Shown here: one piece after another, positions 8,173 to 16,894 of the stretch
Layout: each line of letters begins with the position of its first letter
How positions within the stretch are numbered: the first letter of the stretch is position 1
Source: Bog-532 sp963830385
Lineage (GTDB): Bacteria; Actinomycetota; Actinomycetes; Streptosporangiales; Streptosporangiaceae
NCBI GenBank assembly: GCA_963830385.1
Contig: CAWHMD010000008.1
Coordinates: 1,025,105 to 1,089,104 of the forward strand
Direction: 5' to 3'
Length of the DNA stretch: 64,000 nt
Program-made: the position numbers and the translations under genes
The notes under the pieces: model-generated
The model's database searches: none
Seen by the model: the letters and a program-made list of their open reading frames with translations, nothing else
Told to the model about the DNA's origin: nothing

Positions 8173-9816
8173 TCAGCAGGCGCCGTCGTCGTTCCAGGCG
8201 CCCGCGGAGCCGCCCGGGGCCTCGTCGTAGCTCCACTGGTTGGCCGTCCACTGGTGGCCGTTGTACGAGACCACCGAGCCGGCCGAATAGGACTGGTTCG
8301 GCACCCAGGCGGCCGGGCAGCTGCCTCCGCCGGTCGGCGGCGTGGTGGTGGGGGGCGTCGTCGTGGGTGGCGTGGTCGGCGGGGCCGGCGAGGTGTTCTT
8401 GGCGAACGCCACCGCGTACGTGGTGAAGTCCCACGAGTTCTGGGGGACGCTGCTGCAGTCGGCCGACAGGGTGCCGTTGTTGTCGGGCGGGTTGCACTGC
8501 CGGTCCCGGTTCACCGACCAGAACGTGAACCGGCTCATGCCGTTGCTCTCGGCGAAGCTCAGCACGGTCTGGAAATCGCTCTGGTAGAAGTACTCGGCGC
8601 TGTCGGTCCGGCCGTTCATGCCGGAGAACCCCTCGTGCGCGTACGCCTGGGCGCTGGTCCAGCCGTAGGCGCTCATCAGCTGCGAGTTGAACCCCTGAAG
8701 CGCGCCGATCTGCGACGAAGCGCCGTTGAAGCCGCCGTCGAACGGCATGATCGTGAAGTCGTCGGGGGTGAAGTTGAGGCTCTTGGCCTCGGCGATCAGC
8801 TGCTGGCCGAACCAGTTGGCTCCGCTGGTGGTGGCCGGGATCGTCACCGAGACGAACAGCCCGGGATTGTCCTGCTGGAGGATCTGCGCCGCTCCCAGCT
8901 CGTTGGCGATCGCGCTGGTGTTCTCGATCTCCGGCTCTTCCAGGTCAAAGTCGAACGCGTGCAGCCCGTAGGTGCTGATCACCTGCTGGTAGGCGGCCGC
9001 GGTGGCCGACGCCGAGCCGCACACCGCGCCCAGCTTGGTTCCGTTGTAACCGCCCATCGAGGCGATGACGTCGCCGCCGTCGCTGCGGACCTCGTTGATC
9101 ACCGAGGCGACCTGCGTGTCCGACGACACCAGGTCGGTGCCGTTCCAGGCGGGCGCGCAGCCGTTGCCGGCCAGAATGAAGCCCAGGTCGAAGGCCTTGG
9201 CCCCGGTGGCGGACATGACCGTGCCCAGGTCGGGAGCGTTGCCGTCGAGCACGCTGTAGTACGGCGCACCCTCGTACCAGTTGGCGCTCAGCGCGCTGAC
9301 CTGCGTCGCCGCGTCACGGACAGTGGTGCGGGCAGCTGCGCTGGCGGCACCATCGCCGGAAGCCGGCAGGGCGATCGCGGCGACGGCGGCGGCGCCGGCC
9401 GCGGCCAGCAGGGCCGACCCGAGTACCGCGAAGCCCTTCCGCCGACGGTTCGGGCCGGGGGCCTGTGCCGGTATCGCGGCGGCTTGAGGCCACTGGGGCG
9501 GTTCGGGTGTCTGGGGTGCCTGGGACGGCCGGAGTCGTTGGGGCAGCGCGGGCGGCTGCTGGGGGCCGGGGGTGCCGGCCGGGTCCGGGGCGCCGGGCAC
9601 ACCGGGCACACCGGGCGGGCCGGCGGTGCTGGCGGGGCCCGGGGCGGCGGATGGACCGGGAGCGCCGGGGGTAACCGGCATGTCGGCTGGCTGATGCGAT
9701 TCGCGCGGCTGGGGCCGCTGAGACTCAGGCGGCTGGGGCCGCTGGGACTCAGGCGGCTGGGGCCGCTGGGACTCAGGCGGCTGGGGCCGCTGGGACGACG
9801 GGTTGGCGGGGTCCAC
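8173..9816 (-). CDS. Membrane-anchored GH18 chitinase with C-terminal chitin-binding module
   Basis: About 547 residues from GTG 9816, which has GGAGGAG just upstream. Residues 1-125 are a Pro/Gln-rich cytosolic tail beginning with repeats of QRPQPPES. RRRKGFAVLGSALLAAAGAA (about 124-143, with hydrophobic residues continuing to about 152) is a single transmembrane anchor. The GH18 barrel follows (about 175-450) with SMGGYNG and the catalytic HAFDFDLEEPE pattern (DxDxE type), then QSDFQTVLSFA and FTFWSVNRDR. A Thr/Pro linker joins a 48-residue module, WVPNQSYSAGSVVSYNGHQW, of carbohydrate-binding family 5/12 type. It should hydrolyse chitin at the cell surface. A partial palindrome at 9915-9931 lies about 100 bases upstream. 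Confidence 0.88.
   Translation of the reverse strand: MDPANPSSQRPQPPESQRPQPPESQRPQPPESQRPQPRESHQPADMPVTPGAPGPSAAPGPASTAGPPGVPGVPGAPDPAGTPGPQQPPALPQRLRPSQAPQTPEPPQWPQAAAIPAQAPGPNRRRKGFAVLGSALLAAAGAAAVAAIALPASGDGAASAAARTTVRDAATQVSALSANWYEGAPYYSVLDGNAPDLGTVMSATGAKAFDLGFILAGNGCAPAWNGTDLVSSDTQVASVINEVRSDGGDVIASMGGYNGTKLGAVCGSASATAAAYQQVISTYGLHAFDFDLEEPEIENTSAIANELGAAQILQQDNPGLFVSVTIPATTSGANWFGQQLIAEAKSLNFTPDDFTIMPFDGGFNGASSQIGALQGFNSQLMSAYGWTSAQAYAHEGFSGMNGRTDSAEYFYQSDFQTVLSFAESNGMSRFTFWSVNRDRQCNPPDNNGTLSADCSSVPQNSWDFTTYAVAFAKNTSPAPPTTPPTTTPPTTTPPTGGGSCPAAWVPNQSYSAGSVVSYNGHQWTANQWSYDEAPGGSAGAWNDDGAC
9707..9797. repeat. 24-bp tandem repeat coding the QRPQPPES repeats
   Basis: Three full and one partial 24-bp units (starting at 9707, 9731, 9755 and 9779) are nearly identical. 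On the minus strand they encode the Pro/Gln/Arg repeats at the N-terminus of the chitinase. Unit length is a multiple of three, so copy-number change would keep the frame. Confidence 0.85.
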
Positions 9817-9914
9817 ATCTCCTCCAGACAACGGGTACCGATCGCGAGCCCAGCCGTGCTCGGCGATGGCCCGGCCCAAGCCACCGCCGTCCTCAGCCCA
9901 GCCTGGCTCCTCTA

Positions 9915-9931
9915 TTAATAAACTTTCCTAA
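9915..9931. promoter_or_regulatory. AT-rich imperfect palindrome upstream of the chitinase
   Basis: TTAATAAACTTTCCTAA (plus strand) is a 17-bp imperfect palindrome centred on 9923; six of eight positions match between arms. It sits in a strikingly AT-rich patch about 100 bases upstream of the chitinase start, where an operator or promoter would be expected. The regulator is unknown. Confidence 0.35.
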
Positions 9932-10125
9932 TAGTGGACTCATCGTAGGTCTCCTGCCACCCCCGGTCAATCAACACCCCAACTTTTCGAAAAGAACTGA
10001 ACAAGTGAGGACGATGCATGGCATCCTCTGTAGCCGGGAGAGCTCAAGACTGGGACTTTCAGCGCACTTTTGCGCGAAGCCTCGATCGTCGCGGGACTCC
10101 GTGGGCGCGGCCAGGCGTCGGCAAC

Positions 10126-10143
10126 GCTTCTTGCTGTTATCAG
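10126..10143 (+). repeat. 18-bp interspersed motif, copy 1
   Basis: GCTTCTTGCTGTTATCAG. Identical 18-mers occur at 10566-10583 and 37027-37044, all in the same orientation. A shortened variant, GCTTCTTGCTGTATCAACAG, lies at 10174-10193. In this copy the flanks extend a small hairpin, TGCTG-TTAT-CAGCA. Confidence 0.8.
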
Positions 10144-10385
10144 CATCCGGTGCGGCATCACGGGGCGATTGGCGCTTCTTGCTGTATCAACAGCTGTTGG
10201 GCCGCGCTCAGGACATCGGCGCCGGTCGCGACCGGCTCGCGCGTGGATGCCGATGGGTCCGGTGTGGCTGCCCTCGACCTCGGGGCGCTCCGGGCGGCGG
10301 GTACCCGTTGGCGCCTTTGAGCACGCCCTGGCCGGCCCAAAGGCGCCAACGAGCCGGCGGGATTCAGCGGCGATGGGGCCCGCCT

Positions 10386-10485
10386 GTGGGACTCAGGGGC
10401 CATGGGGCCCGTGGGACTCAAGAGCGATGGGGCCCGTGGGACTCAAGAGCGATGGGGCCCGTGGGACTCAAGAGCGATGGGGCCC
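10386..10485. repeat. 25-bp tandem repeat, four units
   Basis: Four contiguous 25-bp units start at 10386, 10411, 10436 and 10461, each beginning GTGGGACTCA and ending GATGGGGCCC or CATGGGGCCC. Units 2-4 are identical; unit 1 differs at a few bases. A partial fifth unit follows and a fragment (GCGATGGGGCCC) precedes. There are no spacers, so it is not a CRISPR array. Confidence 0.9.
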
Positions 10486-10565
10486 GTGGGACGGGGCGAA
10501 TGCTCTGCACTCGATGGCGGCGGCGCTGGCGCATCGCTGTCGCGGGGGCCGCTTCGACCCGGGAG

Positions 10566-10583
10566 GCTTCTTGCTGTTATCAG
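10566..10583 (+). repeat. 18-bp interspersed motif, copy 2
   Basis: Exact copy of the 18-mer at 10126, located 72 bases before the amt stop codon in the same intergenic region. Confidence 0.8.
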
Positions 10584-10654
10584 AATGGGACAGGCGGGAT
10601 GGCGTCTGCCCCCGGCACGGGGGTGCCGGGGGCAGACGAAGGGGTGGGGGTGAG

Positions 10655-12139
10655 CTAGGTGTCTTCTGGGGTGGCTGGGGTTTTCTGGGGGTGGGCGGGG
10701 GTGGGGGATGCCTCGGCGGGGGTCAGGGGTTCGGCGGCGATGCTGGTGGCGACCCGGACCAGTTCCTCGGAGGGGTAGGCCTCCTCGCCGTGCACCGCCA
10801 CGTCGCCGATTTCGAGGTCGGCTTCGGGGATGCGGAGCTTCATGAACAGGCCGAGGACCCGCAGGATGACGAACGTGACCAGGGCGTCCCAGACGATGAT
10901 GGTCAGCGCCGCGCCGGCCTGGATGGCCAGCTGCTTGGGGTGACCGTAGAACAGGCCCGCGCCGCTGAAGCCGGCGTTCTTGCCGAGCCCCAGGTACTCG
11001 ATCATGTTCGGGTCGGCCAGGCAGCCGGTGAGCAGGCCGCCGAACAGGCCGGCGATGCCGTGGGTGTAGACGACCCCGAGGGCGTCGTCGACCTTGTTGA
11101 ACGGCCATACATAGCGCGGCAGGTAGGTCCAGGCGGCCCAGACGATTGCCGAGCAGACGAAGCCGATCACGATCGCGCCCAGGCCGTTGACGAAGCCGGC
11201 CGCGGGGGTGATCCCGACCAGGCCGCAGATCATGCCGTTGAGGGCCCCGAGGAAGGTGGGCTTCTTCTCCGAGCTCAGGAACATGTCCATGAAGACCCAG
11301 GTCAGCATGGCAACCGCGGTGGCCACGTTGGTGTTGACGACGGCGGCGGCCGCGTCAGAACCGGCGAAGTACGGGTCACCACCGTTGAAGCCGTTCCAGC
11401 CGAGCCACAAGATCCCGGCGCCGAGCGCGACGAACATCAGGTTGTTCGGCACCGCCCGCTCCCGGTCGCGCTTGAGGCGGGGCCCGATGACCGCGGCGGC
11501 GACAAACCCGGAGGTGCCGGCGGCGAGGTGGATGACGTAACCACCGCTGAAGTCCAGCGCGCCCTTGCCGGCCCAGTAGCCGCCGCCCCAGAGCATGAAC
11601 GCGTTCACCGCGTAGGCGAACGTGATCCACAGCGGCACGAAGATGCACCAGACCTTGAAGCTGATCCGGCCGAGCACGCTGCCGATGAACAGGATGGGGG
11701 TGATCGCCGCGAACACAAACTGGAAATAGACCAGCGATGCCTGGGGGAACCTGAACTTGGGCATGAGCCCGTCCAGCAATGGGACGCTCGCTTGGCCCTG
11801 AAGTGCGTTATGGCCGAGCACGGTCCCGGGAATACCGACAAACGTGCCGATCCACTTGTGCCCGAAGCCCATGTCGAAGGCCCACAGAACCCAGGTGATC
11901 AAGACCAGGCCAAAGGTGCTGAACACCATCATCACGGTGTTCATCGCCCACTTCTTCTGCACCAGGCCGCCGTAAAGCACGGCCAATGCGGGGATGCTCA
12001 TCAAACCGACGAACGTGGCGGCTGTCATCTGCCAGGAGTTGTCACCGGCATTCAGCCATGATGCGTATGGGATCACTGCCCTGCGCCTCCAGGGGGCTAC
12101 CTGAGTAGGGCCATTCGGGAACGCCTCCATATTTCCCAT
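10655..12139 (-). CDS. amt: Ammonium transporter
   Basis: 494 residues of Amt/Mep/Rh type with eleven hydrophobic segments. Family hallmarks are visible: SWQMTAATFVGLMSIPALAV, ALDFSGGYVIHLAAGTSGFV with the first twin His, YTHGIAGLFGGLLTG with the second, and GWNGFNGGDP. It conducts NH4+/NH3 inward across the membrane. The last 70 residues are a hydrophilic tail rich in Pro, Thr and Glu, longer than the regulatory tail of E. coli AmtB. The start is ATG 12139, or ATG 12130 four codons on. No glnK lies next to it. GlnR-like boxes sit upstream. Confidence 0.95.
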   Translation of the reverse strand: MGNMEAFPNGPTQVAPWRRRAVIPYASWLNAGDNSWQMTAATFVGLMSIPALAVLYGGLVQKKWAMNTVMMVFSTFGLVLITWVLWAFDMGFGHKWIGTFVGIPGTVLGHNALQGQASVPLLDGLMPKFRFPQASLVYFQFVFAAITPILFIGSVLGRISFKVWCIFVPLWITFAYAVNAFMLWGGGYWAGKGALDFSGGYVIHLAAGTSGFVAAAVIGPRLKRDRERAVPNNLMFVALGAGILWLGWNGFNGGDPYFAGSDAAAAVVNTNVATAVAMLTWVFMDMFLSSEKKPTFLGALNGMICGLVGITPAAGFVNGLGAIVIGFVCSAIVWAAWTYLPRYVWPFNKVDDALGVVYTHGIAGLFGGLLTGCLADPNMIEYLGLGKNAGFSGAGLFYGHPKQLAIQAGAALTIIVWDALVTFVILRVLGLFMKLRIPEADLEIGDVAVHGEEAYPSEELVRVATSIAAEPLTPAEASPTPAHPQKTPATPEDT

Positions 12140-12167
12140 GGGCGGGTTTCCGGCTCATTTCCCGTTT

Positions 12168-12325
12168 GTTACGCGGCCGGTAACGCCTGAGTCCAGCGGC
12201 CTGCTCATGTTTCGGGCGTGTGACGAGGCAGCCGCCGGGACCGGGGGTGGGGCAGGTCAGCGGTTGACGGGCGCGACGGCGGTGAAAACGCTATGTCACT
12301 TTCCCGTAACGGTCGCAGCGGTAAC
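12168..12325. promoter_or_regulatory. GlnR-like boxes upstream of amt
   Basis: GTCAC-TTTCCC-GTAAC at 12295-12310 fits the published GlnR half-site pair GTnAC-n6-GnAAC, with a further GTAAC at 12321. Nearer amt, GTTAC and GTAAC occur at 12168-12184 with 7-base spacing. GlnR activates amt in actinobacteria under nitrogen limitation; binding here is inferred from the pattern alone. Confidence 0.45.
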
Positions 12326-12368
12326 CCTTGAGGGAGGTATAGGCACAGACGTAGCCTTCAGGACACCC

Positions 12369-12384
12369 CGGTAAGCGCTTACCG
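12369..12384. promoter_or_regulatory. Perfect palindromic LacI-type operator
   Basis: CGGTAAGCGCTTACCG is a perfect 16-bp palindrome with the central CG step typical of LacI/GalR operators. It lies 80 bases upstream of the LacI-family gene start, so autoregulation and control of the whole uptake operon are likely. Confidence 0.75.
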
Positions 12385-12463
12385 CCCGCCGGGGCGGAAC
12401 CTGGCGAAGGCGCCGGGTCTGAGCCCGGCACAGTCGCCGGGCACGTCCGGAAGGAGCCGGCCG

Positions 12464-13666
12464 GTGGACGCGGAGACGACGGTGAACGCGGGCGAAACCG
12501 CGCGCCCCGCCACTCCGGATGCCCCCGGGAGCCCAGCCGCTCCCGGCACTCCGGGCACTTCCCTCGCGGTGGCCAGCCCGGCCGGGCTGGCCGTCAGCCA
12601 GGTCAGCCAGGTGCCGACCATTTACGACGTGGCGCGGGCGGCCGGGGTCTCGATCGCCTCGGTGTCGCGGGTGCTGAACGGACGGCGGAACCCGCGGCCG
12701 GAGACCCGCGACCGGGTGCTGCAGGCCGTGGCCGAGCTGGGGTTCGTGCCGGACGGCGCGGCCCGGGCGCTGAGCGTGCGGCTGAAGGAAGTGGCCGGCG
12801 TGATCATCCGGCTGCCGTGGACCTCACGGAATCCCGAGGACCTGTTCGCCGACGAAGAGGACAGCCTCCAGTTCCCGGACATGATCAACCGGGGCATCGC
12901 CGAAGCCGCGCAGCGCCGCGGGTTCGACATCCTGGTGCGGTCCGTCGACCTGGACGAGCACGACCCGGGGGGCCGGACCCTGGCGCTGGCCCGCAAGAGC
13001 GACGGCCTCATCCTGCACGACGGGGTGCTGGACCCGGATCAGCTGGAGTGGCTGGGCCGCCAGGTCCGGGTGGTGACGATGGCGTCGGTGGCCACGCCGC
13101 TGACCGCCAACGTGCGCAGCGACAACGCGGCGGGCATCCGCGACCTGGCCCGCCATCTGCTGCACGATCACGGCTACCGGACGATCAGCTACATCGGCGG
13201 TCACATCGACAGCCCCGACAGCATCACCCGGTTCGACACCCTGGCCGCCGAGGTCGCGAACGCGGGGGCGACCCTGCTGGACGGCCCGCAGTGGCAGGGG
13301 GACTACACCGCGGGGGGCGGCGCGCGGGTGATCAACAGCCTGCTCGACCGGGGAACGCGGATGCCACGCGCGATCGTGTGCGCGAACGACCAGACCGCCA
13401 TCGGTGTGCTCTACGCCCTGGACCGGCACGGCGTCCGGGTGCCCGGGGACGTGGCGGTGACCGGGTTCGACGACATCCCGGTGGCCCGGCTTCTGCAGAC
13501 CCAACTGACCACGGTCCGCCAGCGCATCAGGGAACTCGGTGCGACAGCCTTCGAGGTGCTCTATTCGATGATCAACCATGAGACCCCCGCCATGAGAGAC
13601 CTGGTGCTCCCGACCATGCTGATCCGCCGCCGGAGCTGCGGCTGCGGGGAGGCGGGGCCGTCATGA
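12464..13666 (+). CDS. LacI-family transcriptional regulator
   Basis: 400 residues from GTG 12464 with AAGGAG upstream. An Ala/Pro-rich extension of about 50 residues precedes the DNA-binding domain TIYDVARAAGVSIASVSRVL followed by NGRRNPRPETRDRVLQAVAE. The periplasmic-binding-like sugar domain covers about residues 110-395 and ends in RRRSCGCGE, as in many family members. It should repress the downstream ABC importer and GH3 gene until a sugar inducer binds. Its stop overlaps the start of the permease gene (ATGA), showing operon structure. Confidence 0.93.
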   Translation: MDAETTVNAGETARPATPDAPGSPAAPGTPGTSLAVASPAGLAVSQVSQVPTIYDVARAAGVSIASVSRVLNGRRNPRPETRDRVLQAVAELGFVPDGAARALSVRLKEVAGVIIRLPWTSRNPEDLFADEEDSLQFPDMINRGIAEAAQRRGFDILVRSVDLDEHDPGGRTLALARKSDGLILHDGVLDPDQLEWLGRQVRVVTMASVATPLTANVRSDNAAGIRDLARHLLHDHGYRTISYIGGHIDSPDSITRFDTLAAEVANAGATLLDGPQWQGDYTAGGGARVINSLLDRGTRMPRAIVCANDQTAIGVLYALDRHGVRVPGDVAVTGFDDIPVARLLQTQLTTVRQRIRELGATAFEVLYSMINHETPAMRDLVLPTMLIRRRSCGCGEAGPS

Positions 13667-14637
13667 TCGCGCTCTCCCGCAAGCTGCTGGTCTACGTCAT
13701 CACGGCCTGGGTCGCCATCACCGTCAACTTCCTGCTGCCCCGGCTGATGCCCGGCAACCCGATCCAGACGATGATCGGCAAGCTCCAGGGCCGGGTCACA
13801 CCGGAGATGCAGAAGGCCATCCAGCTGCAGTTCGGCGTCGGCCTGCACCAGAGCCTGTGGACCCAGTACCTGAACTACTGGAGCCAGCTGTTCCACGGCA
13901 ACCTGGGCCAGTCGATCACGCTGTCCTCCCCGGTCAGCACCGTGCTGGGCGGCACCCTGCCGTGGACGATCGGGCTGCTCGGCGTGGCCACCGTGATCAG
14001 CTTCGTGCTCGGCACGCTGCTCGGCATCGCGCTGGGCTGGCGGCGCGACTCGTGGCTGGACGGGCTGCTGCCGGTGTCGACGTTCTTCCAGGCGGTGCCC
14101 TACTTCTTCCTCGGCACCGTGCTGCTGCTGGTGTTCGGCAGCGACCTGCACTGGTTCCCGGTCCTCGGCAACTACCAGCGCGGGCTGACGCCCGGCCTGA
14201 ACTGGCCCTTTATTTCCAGCGTGATCCGCTACGCGGAGCTGCCGGCGATCACGATCGTCCTCAGCTCGATCGCGGGCTGGACGCTCGGCATGCGGAACAT
14301 GATGATCACCACCATGGACGAGGACTTCGTCCTGGTCGCCCGGGCCAAGGGGCTGCCGACCCGCAAGGTGATCGCCTACGCGGCCCGGAGCGCGATCCTG
14401 CCCAGCGTGGCCAACTTCTCGCTGGCCATCGGGCTGGTGGTGTCCGGGGCCCTGCTGGTCGAGCTGGTCTTCAACTACCCCGGCGTCGGCAACCTGCTGC
14501 TGCAGGCCGTGCTCAACCAGGACTACCCGCTGCTGCAGGGAATCTTCCTGGTCATCACGCTCACCGTGCTGGCCGCCAACCTGATCGCCGACTTCGTCTA
14601 CGTTGCCCTGGACCCCCGCGTCCGGCAGGAGGCCTGA
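13663..14637 (+). CDS. DppB/OppB-type ABC importer permease
   Basis: 324 residues with six transmembrane helices and a classic permease-1 layout: KLLVYVITAWVAITVNFLLP, LPRLMPGNPI, and the coupling-helix EAA region DFVLVARAKGLPTRKVI. It forms the channel with the next gene product. Family members import oligopeptides, but the LacI regulator and GH3 enzyme in the same operon suggest an oligosaccharide or glycoside substrate. It overlaps the regulator gene by 4 bases and is followed after 5 bases by dppC. Confidence 0.92.
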   Translation: MIALSRKLLVYVITAWVAITVNFLLPRLMPGNPIQTMIGKLQGRVTPEMQKAIQLQFGVGLHQSLWTQYLNYWSQLFHGNLGQSITLSSPVSTVLGGTLPWTIGLLGVATVISFVLGTLLGIALGWRRDSWLDGLLPVSTFFQAVPYFFLGTVLLLVFGSDLHWFPVLGNYQRGLTPGLNWPFISSVIRYAELPAITIVLSSIAGWTLGMRNMMITTMDEDFVLVARAKGLPTRKVIAYAARSAILPSVANFSLAIGLVVSGALLVELVFNYPGVGNLLLQAVLNQDYPLLQGIFLVITLTVLAANLIADFVYVALDPRVRQEA

Positions 14638-14642
14638 GGCTC

Positions 14643-15692
14643 ATGTCCGTCCGCGCAGAAGACCTGGCGCCGCTGCCCGCCGGGCAGCTGACCCCGATCG
14701 CGCCGGTCAAGGGCAAGGTCAGCCGGGCGATCCGGCTGCCGCGCAACCCCAAGGTCATCGCCGGCCTGATCATCATCTTGGTGTTCGCGATCTTGACCCT
14801 GATCGGGCCCTGGGTGGCGCCGTACTCCCCCAACGACAACTCGTTCGCCCAGAACCTGCACCCGTCGGCCGCGCACTGGCTCGGCACCAGCAACCTGGGC
14901 GCGGACATCTTCTCCCAGCTGCTCAACGGGGCCCGGGCGACCATGGTGGTGGGCTTCATCGCCGGCCTGGTCGCCACCGCGCTGTCGGTGATCATCGGCA
15001 TCACCGCCGGTTACCTGGGCGGCGGCACCGACGAGGGACTGTCGCTGACGGCCAACGTGTTCCTGGCCATCCCCGGGCTGCCGCTGCTGATCGTCCTCCT
15101 CAGCTACCTGCCGCCCGCCGGCCGGTCGAACACGCTGCTGATCGGCGTGATCATCGCCATCACCGGCTGGGCCTGGGGCGCCCGGGTGCTGCGGGCCCAG
15201 ACGATGTCGGTGAAGCGGCGGGACTTCGTGGAGGCGGCCCGGATCGTGGGCGAGAGCCGGATCCGGATCATGTTCTCCGAGGTGCTGCCGAACCTGCTGG
15301 CCATCGTGGCCTCGTCGTTCCTGTTCACCATGCTGTACGCGATCGGCACCTACATCGCGCTGGCCTACCTCGGCGTGACCAGCACCTCGGTGTGGAACTG
15401 GGGCACGATGCTGTACTGGGCGCAGTCCAGCAACGCCCCGCTGACCGGCGCGTGGTGGTGGTTCGTGCCCCCGGGTCTGTGCATCGCCCTGGTCGGCATG
15501 GGGCTGGCCCTGCTGAACTTCGGTGTGGACGAGTTCATCAACCCGCGGCTGCGGGCCGGGGGCCTGTCCAAGAAGGGCCTGCGCAAGGCCGGGCTGCCCC
15601 GGCACCCCAAGCTGGGCCTGACCCCGGTGGTCCGGAACCGGCCCGGTCCGGCGACCGCGACCACGGCCGGCCCGGCCAAGGTGGCCCGGTGA
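14643..15692 (+). CDS. DppC/OppC-type ABC importer permease
   Basis: 349 residues. The N-terminal OppC-N segment (NPKVIAGLIIILVFAILTLI and PYSPNDNSF) precedes HWLGTSNLGADIFSQLLNGA, and the EAA loop RRDFVEAARIVGESRIRIMF is visible. Five or six membrane helices are present. The 40-residue C-terminus is basic and rich in Pro and Thr. Start ATG 14643. Its stop overlaps the GTG start of the first ATPase gene. Confidence 0.92.
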   Translation: MSVRAEDLAPLPAGQLTPIAPVKGKVSRAIRLPRNPKVIAGLIIILVFAILTLIGPWVAPYSPNDNSFAQNLHPSAAHWLGTSNLGADIFSQLLNGARATMVVGFIAGLVATALSVIIGITAGYLGGGTDEGLSLTANVFLAIPGLPLLIVLLSYLPPAGRSNTLLIGVIIAITGWAWGARVLRAQTMSVKRRDFVEAARIVGESRIRIMFSEVLPNLLAIVASSFLFTMLYAIGTYIALAYLGVTSTSVWNWGTMLYWAQSSNAPLTGAWWWFVPPGLCIALVGMGLALLNFGVDEFINPRLRAGGLSKKGLRKAGLPRHPKLGLTPVVRNRPGPATATTAGPAKVAR

Positions 15693-16894
15693 GCGCCGGT
15701 CACGCCGTCGCCCCGGTCACCGGCGGCGGTCCCGCCGGTGAGCAGGCGAACGGCCAGGCCCGCCGGGGCGACCCGGTGCTCGAGATCCGCGGGCTGTGCG
15801 TGGACTACGGGATGGACGAGGACGCCGTGCACGCGGTGGTCGACGCCAGCCTGACCCTGCGCCGCGGCCAGGTGCTGGGGCTGGCCGGGGAGAGCGGCAG
15901 CGGCAAATCGACGCTGGCCTACGCGGCCACCCGGCTGCTGCGCGAGCCGGGGGTGATCACCGCCGGTGAGGTGCTGTTCCACTCCCGGCCGAACGCGCAG
16001 AGCAGGCCGGACGCGGTCACCGGCACCGCCGACCTGCTCGACCTGGACGAGGGTGACCTGCAGCGGGTGCGCTGGTCGGAGATCTCGGTGGTCATGCAGA
16101 GCGCGCTGAACGCGCTCAACCCGGTCGCCACCGTCGGGCGGCAGATCGAGGACGTGCTGAAGGCCCACCGGCCGGACCTGAACCGGCATGGCCGGGTGCG
16201 GCGGGCGACCGAACTGCTGGAGATGGTCGGCATCACCGGTGACCGGCTGCGCAGCTACCCGCACGAGCTGTCCGGCGGCATGCGCCAGCGGGCCATGATC
16301 GCGATGGCGCTGGCGCTGGAGCCGCAGGTCGTGATCATGGACGAGCCGACCACCGCGCTGGACGTGGTGACCCAGCGGGAAATCCTCGAAGAGCTGGTCC
16401 GGCTGCGGGACGAGCTGGGCTTCGCCGCGCTGTTCATCACCCACGACCTGTCGCTGCTGATCGAGCTGGCCGACGAGATCGCGGTGATGTACGCCGGGCG
16501 GCTGGTCGAGCGGGCCGGCTCGGAGTCGCTGTTCCGGGCGCCGCGCCACCCCTACACCTACGGGCTGCTGAACTCGTTCCCGCCCATGCACGGCGAGCGG
16601 GTGGCGATGACCGGGATCGCCGGGTCGCCGCCGGACCTGCGGTCGATCCCGTCCGGCTGCGCGTTCCACCCTCGCTGCCTGCACGCCCTGGACCGGTGCG
16701 CGGCCGACGTCCCGCAGCTGGTCCCGCTCCGCTACGGGCCAGTGCCGCCCGGGCGCAGCCCCCGGGAGGTGGCCTGCTGGCTGCACGACCCGCAGCCCCC
16801 GGTCCCGGTACCGGAAGAACTGAAAAGGCCTGACCCAGCGGAGCCGGCCCCCGCCGCCGACGTCCCGGCGGCCCCGGAGGAGGAGACGTCATGA
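15689..16894 (+). CDS. DppD/OppD-type ABC importer ATPase
   Basis: 401 residues. Walker A GESGSGKST, Q-loop VVMQSALNALNPV, signature LSGGMRQRAMIAMALALEP, Walker B VVIMDEPTTALD and switch ITHDLS are all intact. The C-terminal oligopeptide-transporter domain has the cysteines CAFHPRCLHALDRC that hold an iron-sulphur cluster in related proteins. It supplies energy for the importer with the next ATPase. The GTG start overlaps the dppC stop; the stop overlaps the next ATG. Confidence 0.92.
   Translation: MSAGHAVAPVTGGGPAGEQANGQARRGDPVLEIRGLCVDYGMDEDAVHAVVDASLTLRRGQVLGLAGESGSGKSTLAYAATRLLREPGVITAGEVLFHSRPNAQSRPDAVTGTADLLDLDEGDLQRVRWSEISVVMQSALNALNPVATVGRQIEDVLKAHRPDLNRHGRVRRATELLEMVGITGDRLRSYPHELSGGMRQRAMIAMALALEPQVVIMDEPTTALDVVTQREILEELVRLRDELGFAALFITHDLSLLIELADEIAVMYAGRLVERAGSESLFRAPRHPYTYGLLNSFPPMHGERVAMTGIAGSPPDLRSIPSGCAFHPRCLHALDRCAADVPQLVPLRYGPVPPGRSPREVACWLHDPQPPVPVPEELKRPDPAEPAPAADVPAAPEEETS

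Larger units (their letters stand above)
9932..10654. other. Repeat-rich intergenic region without a supported gene
   Basis: The gap between the chitinase start and the amt stop holds no reading frame with a recognisable domain or clear start. Instead it contains two exact copies and one variant of an 18-bp motif, a perfect CAACAGCTGTTG palindrome at 10188-10199, and a four-unit 25-bp tandem repeat. It may hold a regulatory RNA or be a repeat nest; nothing decides this. Confidence 0.6.

Noticed and set aside
10386..10485. CRISPR array
   Set aside because: The 25-bp units are contiguous without spacers, and no cas genes lie nearby.
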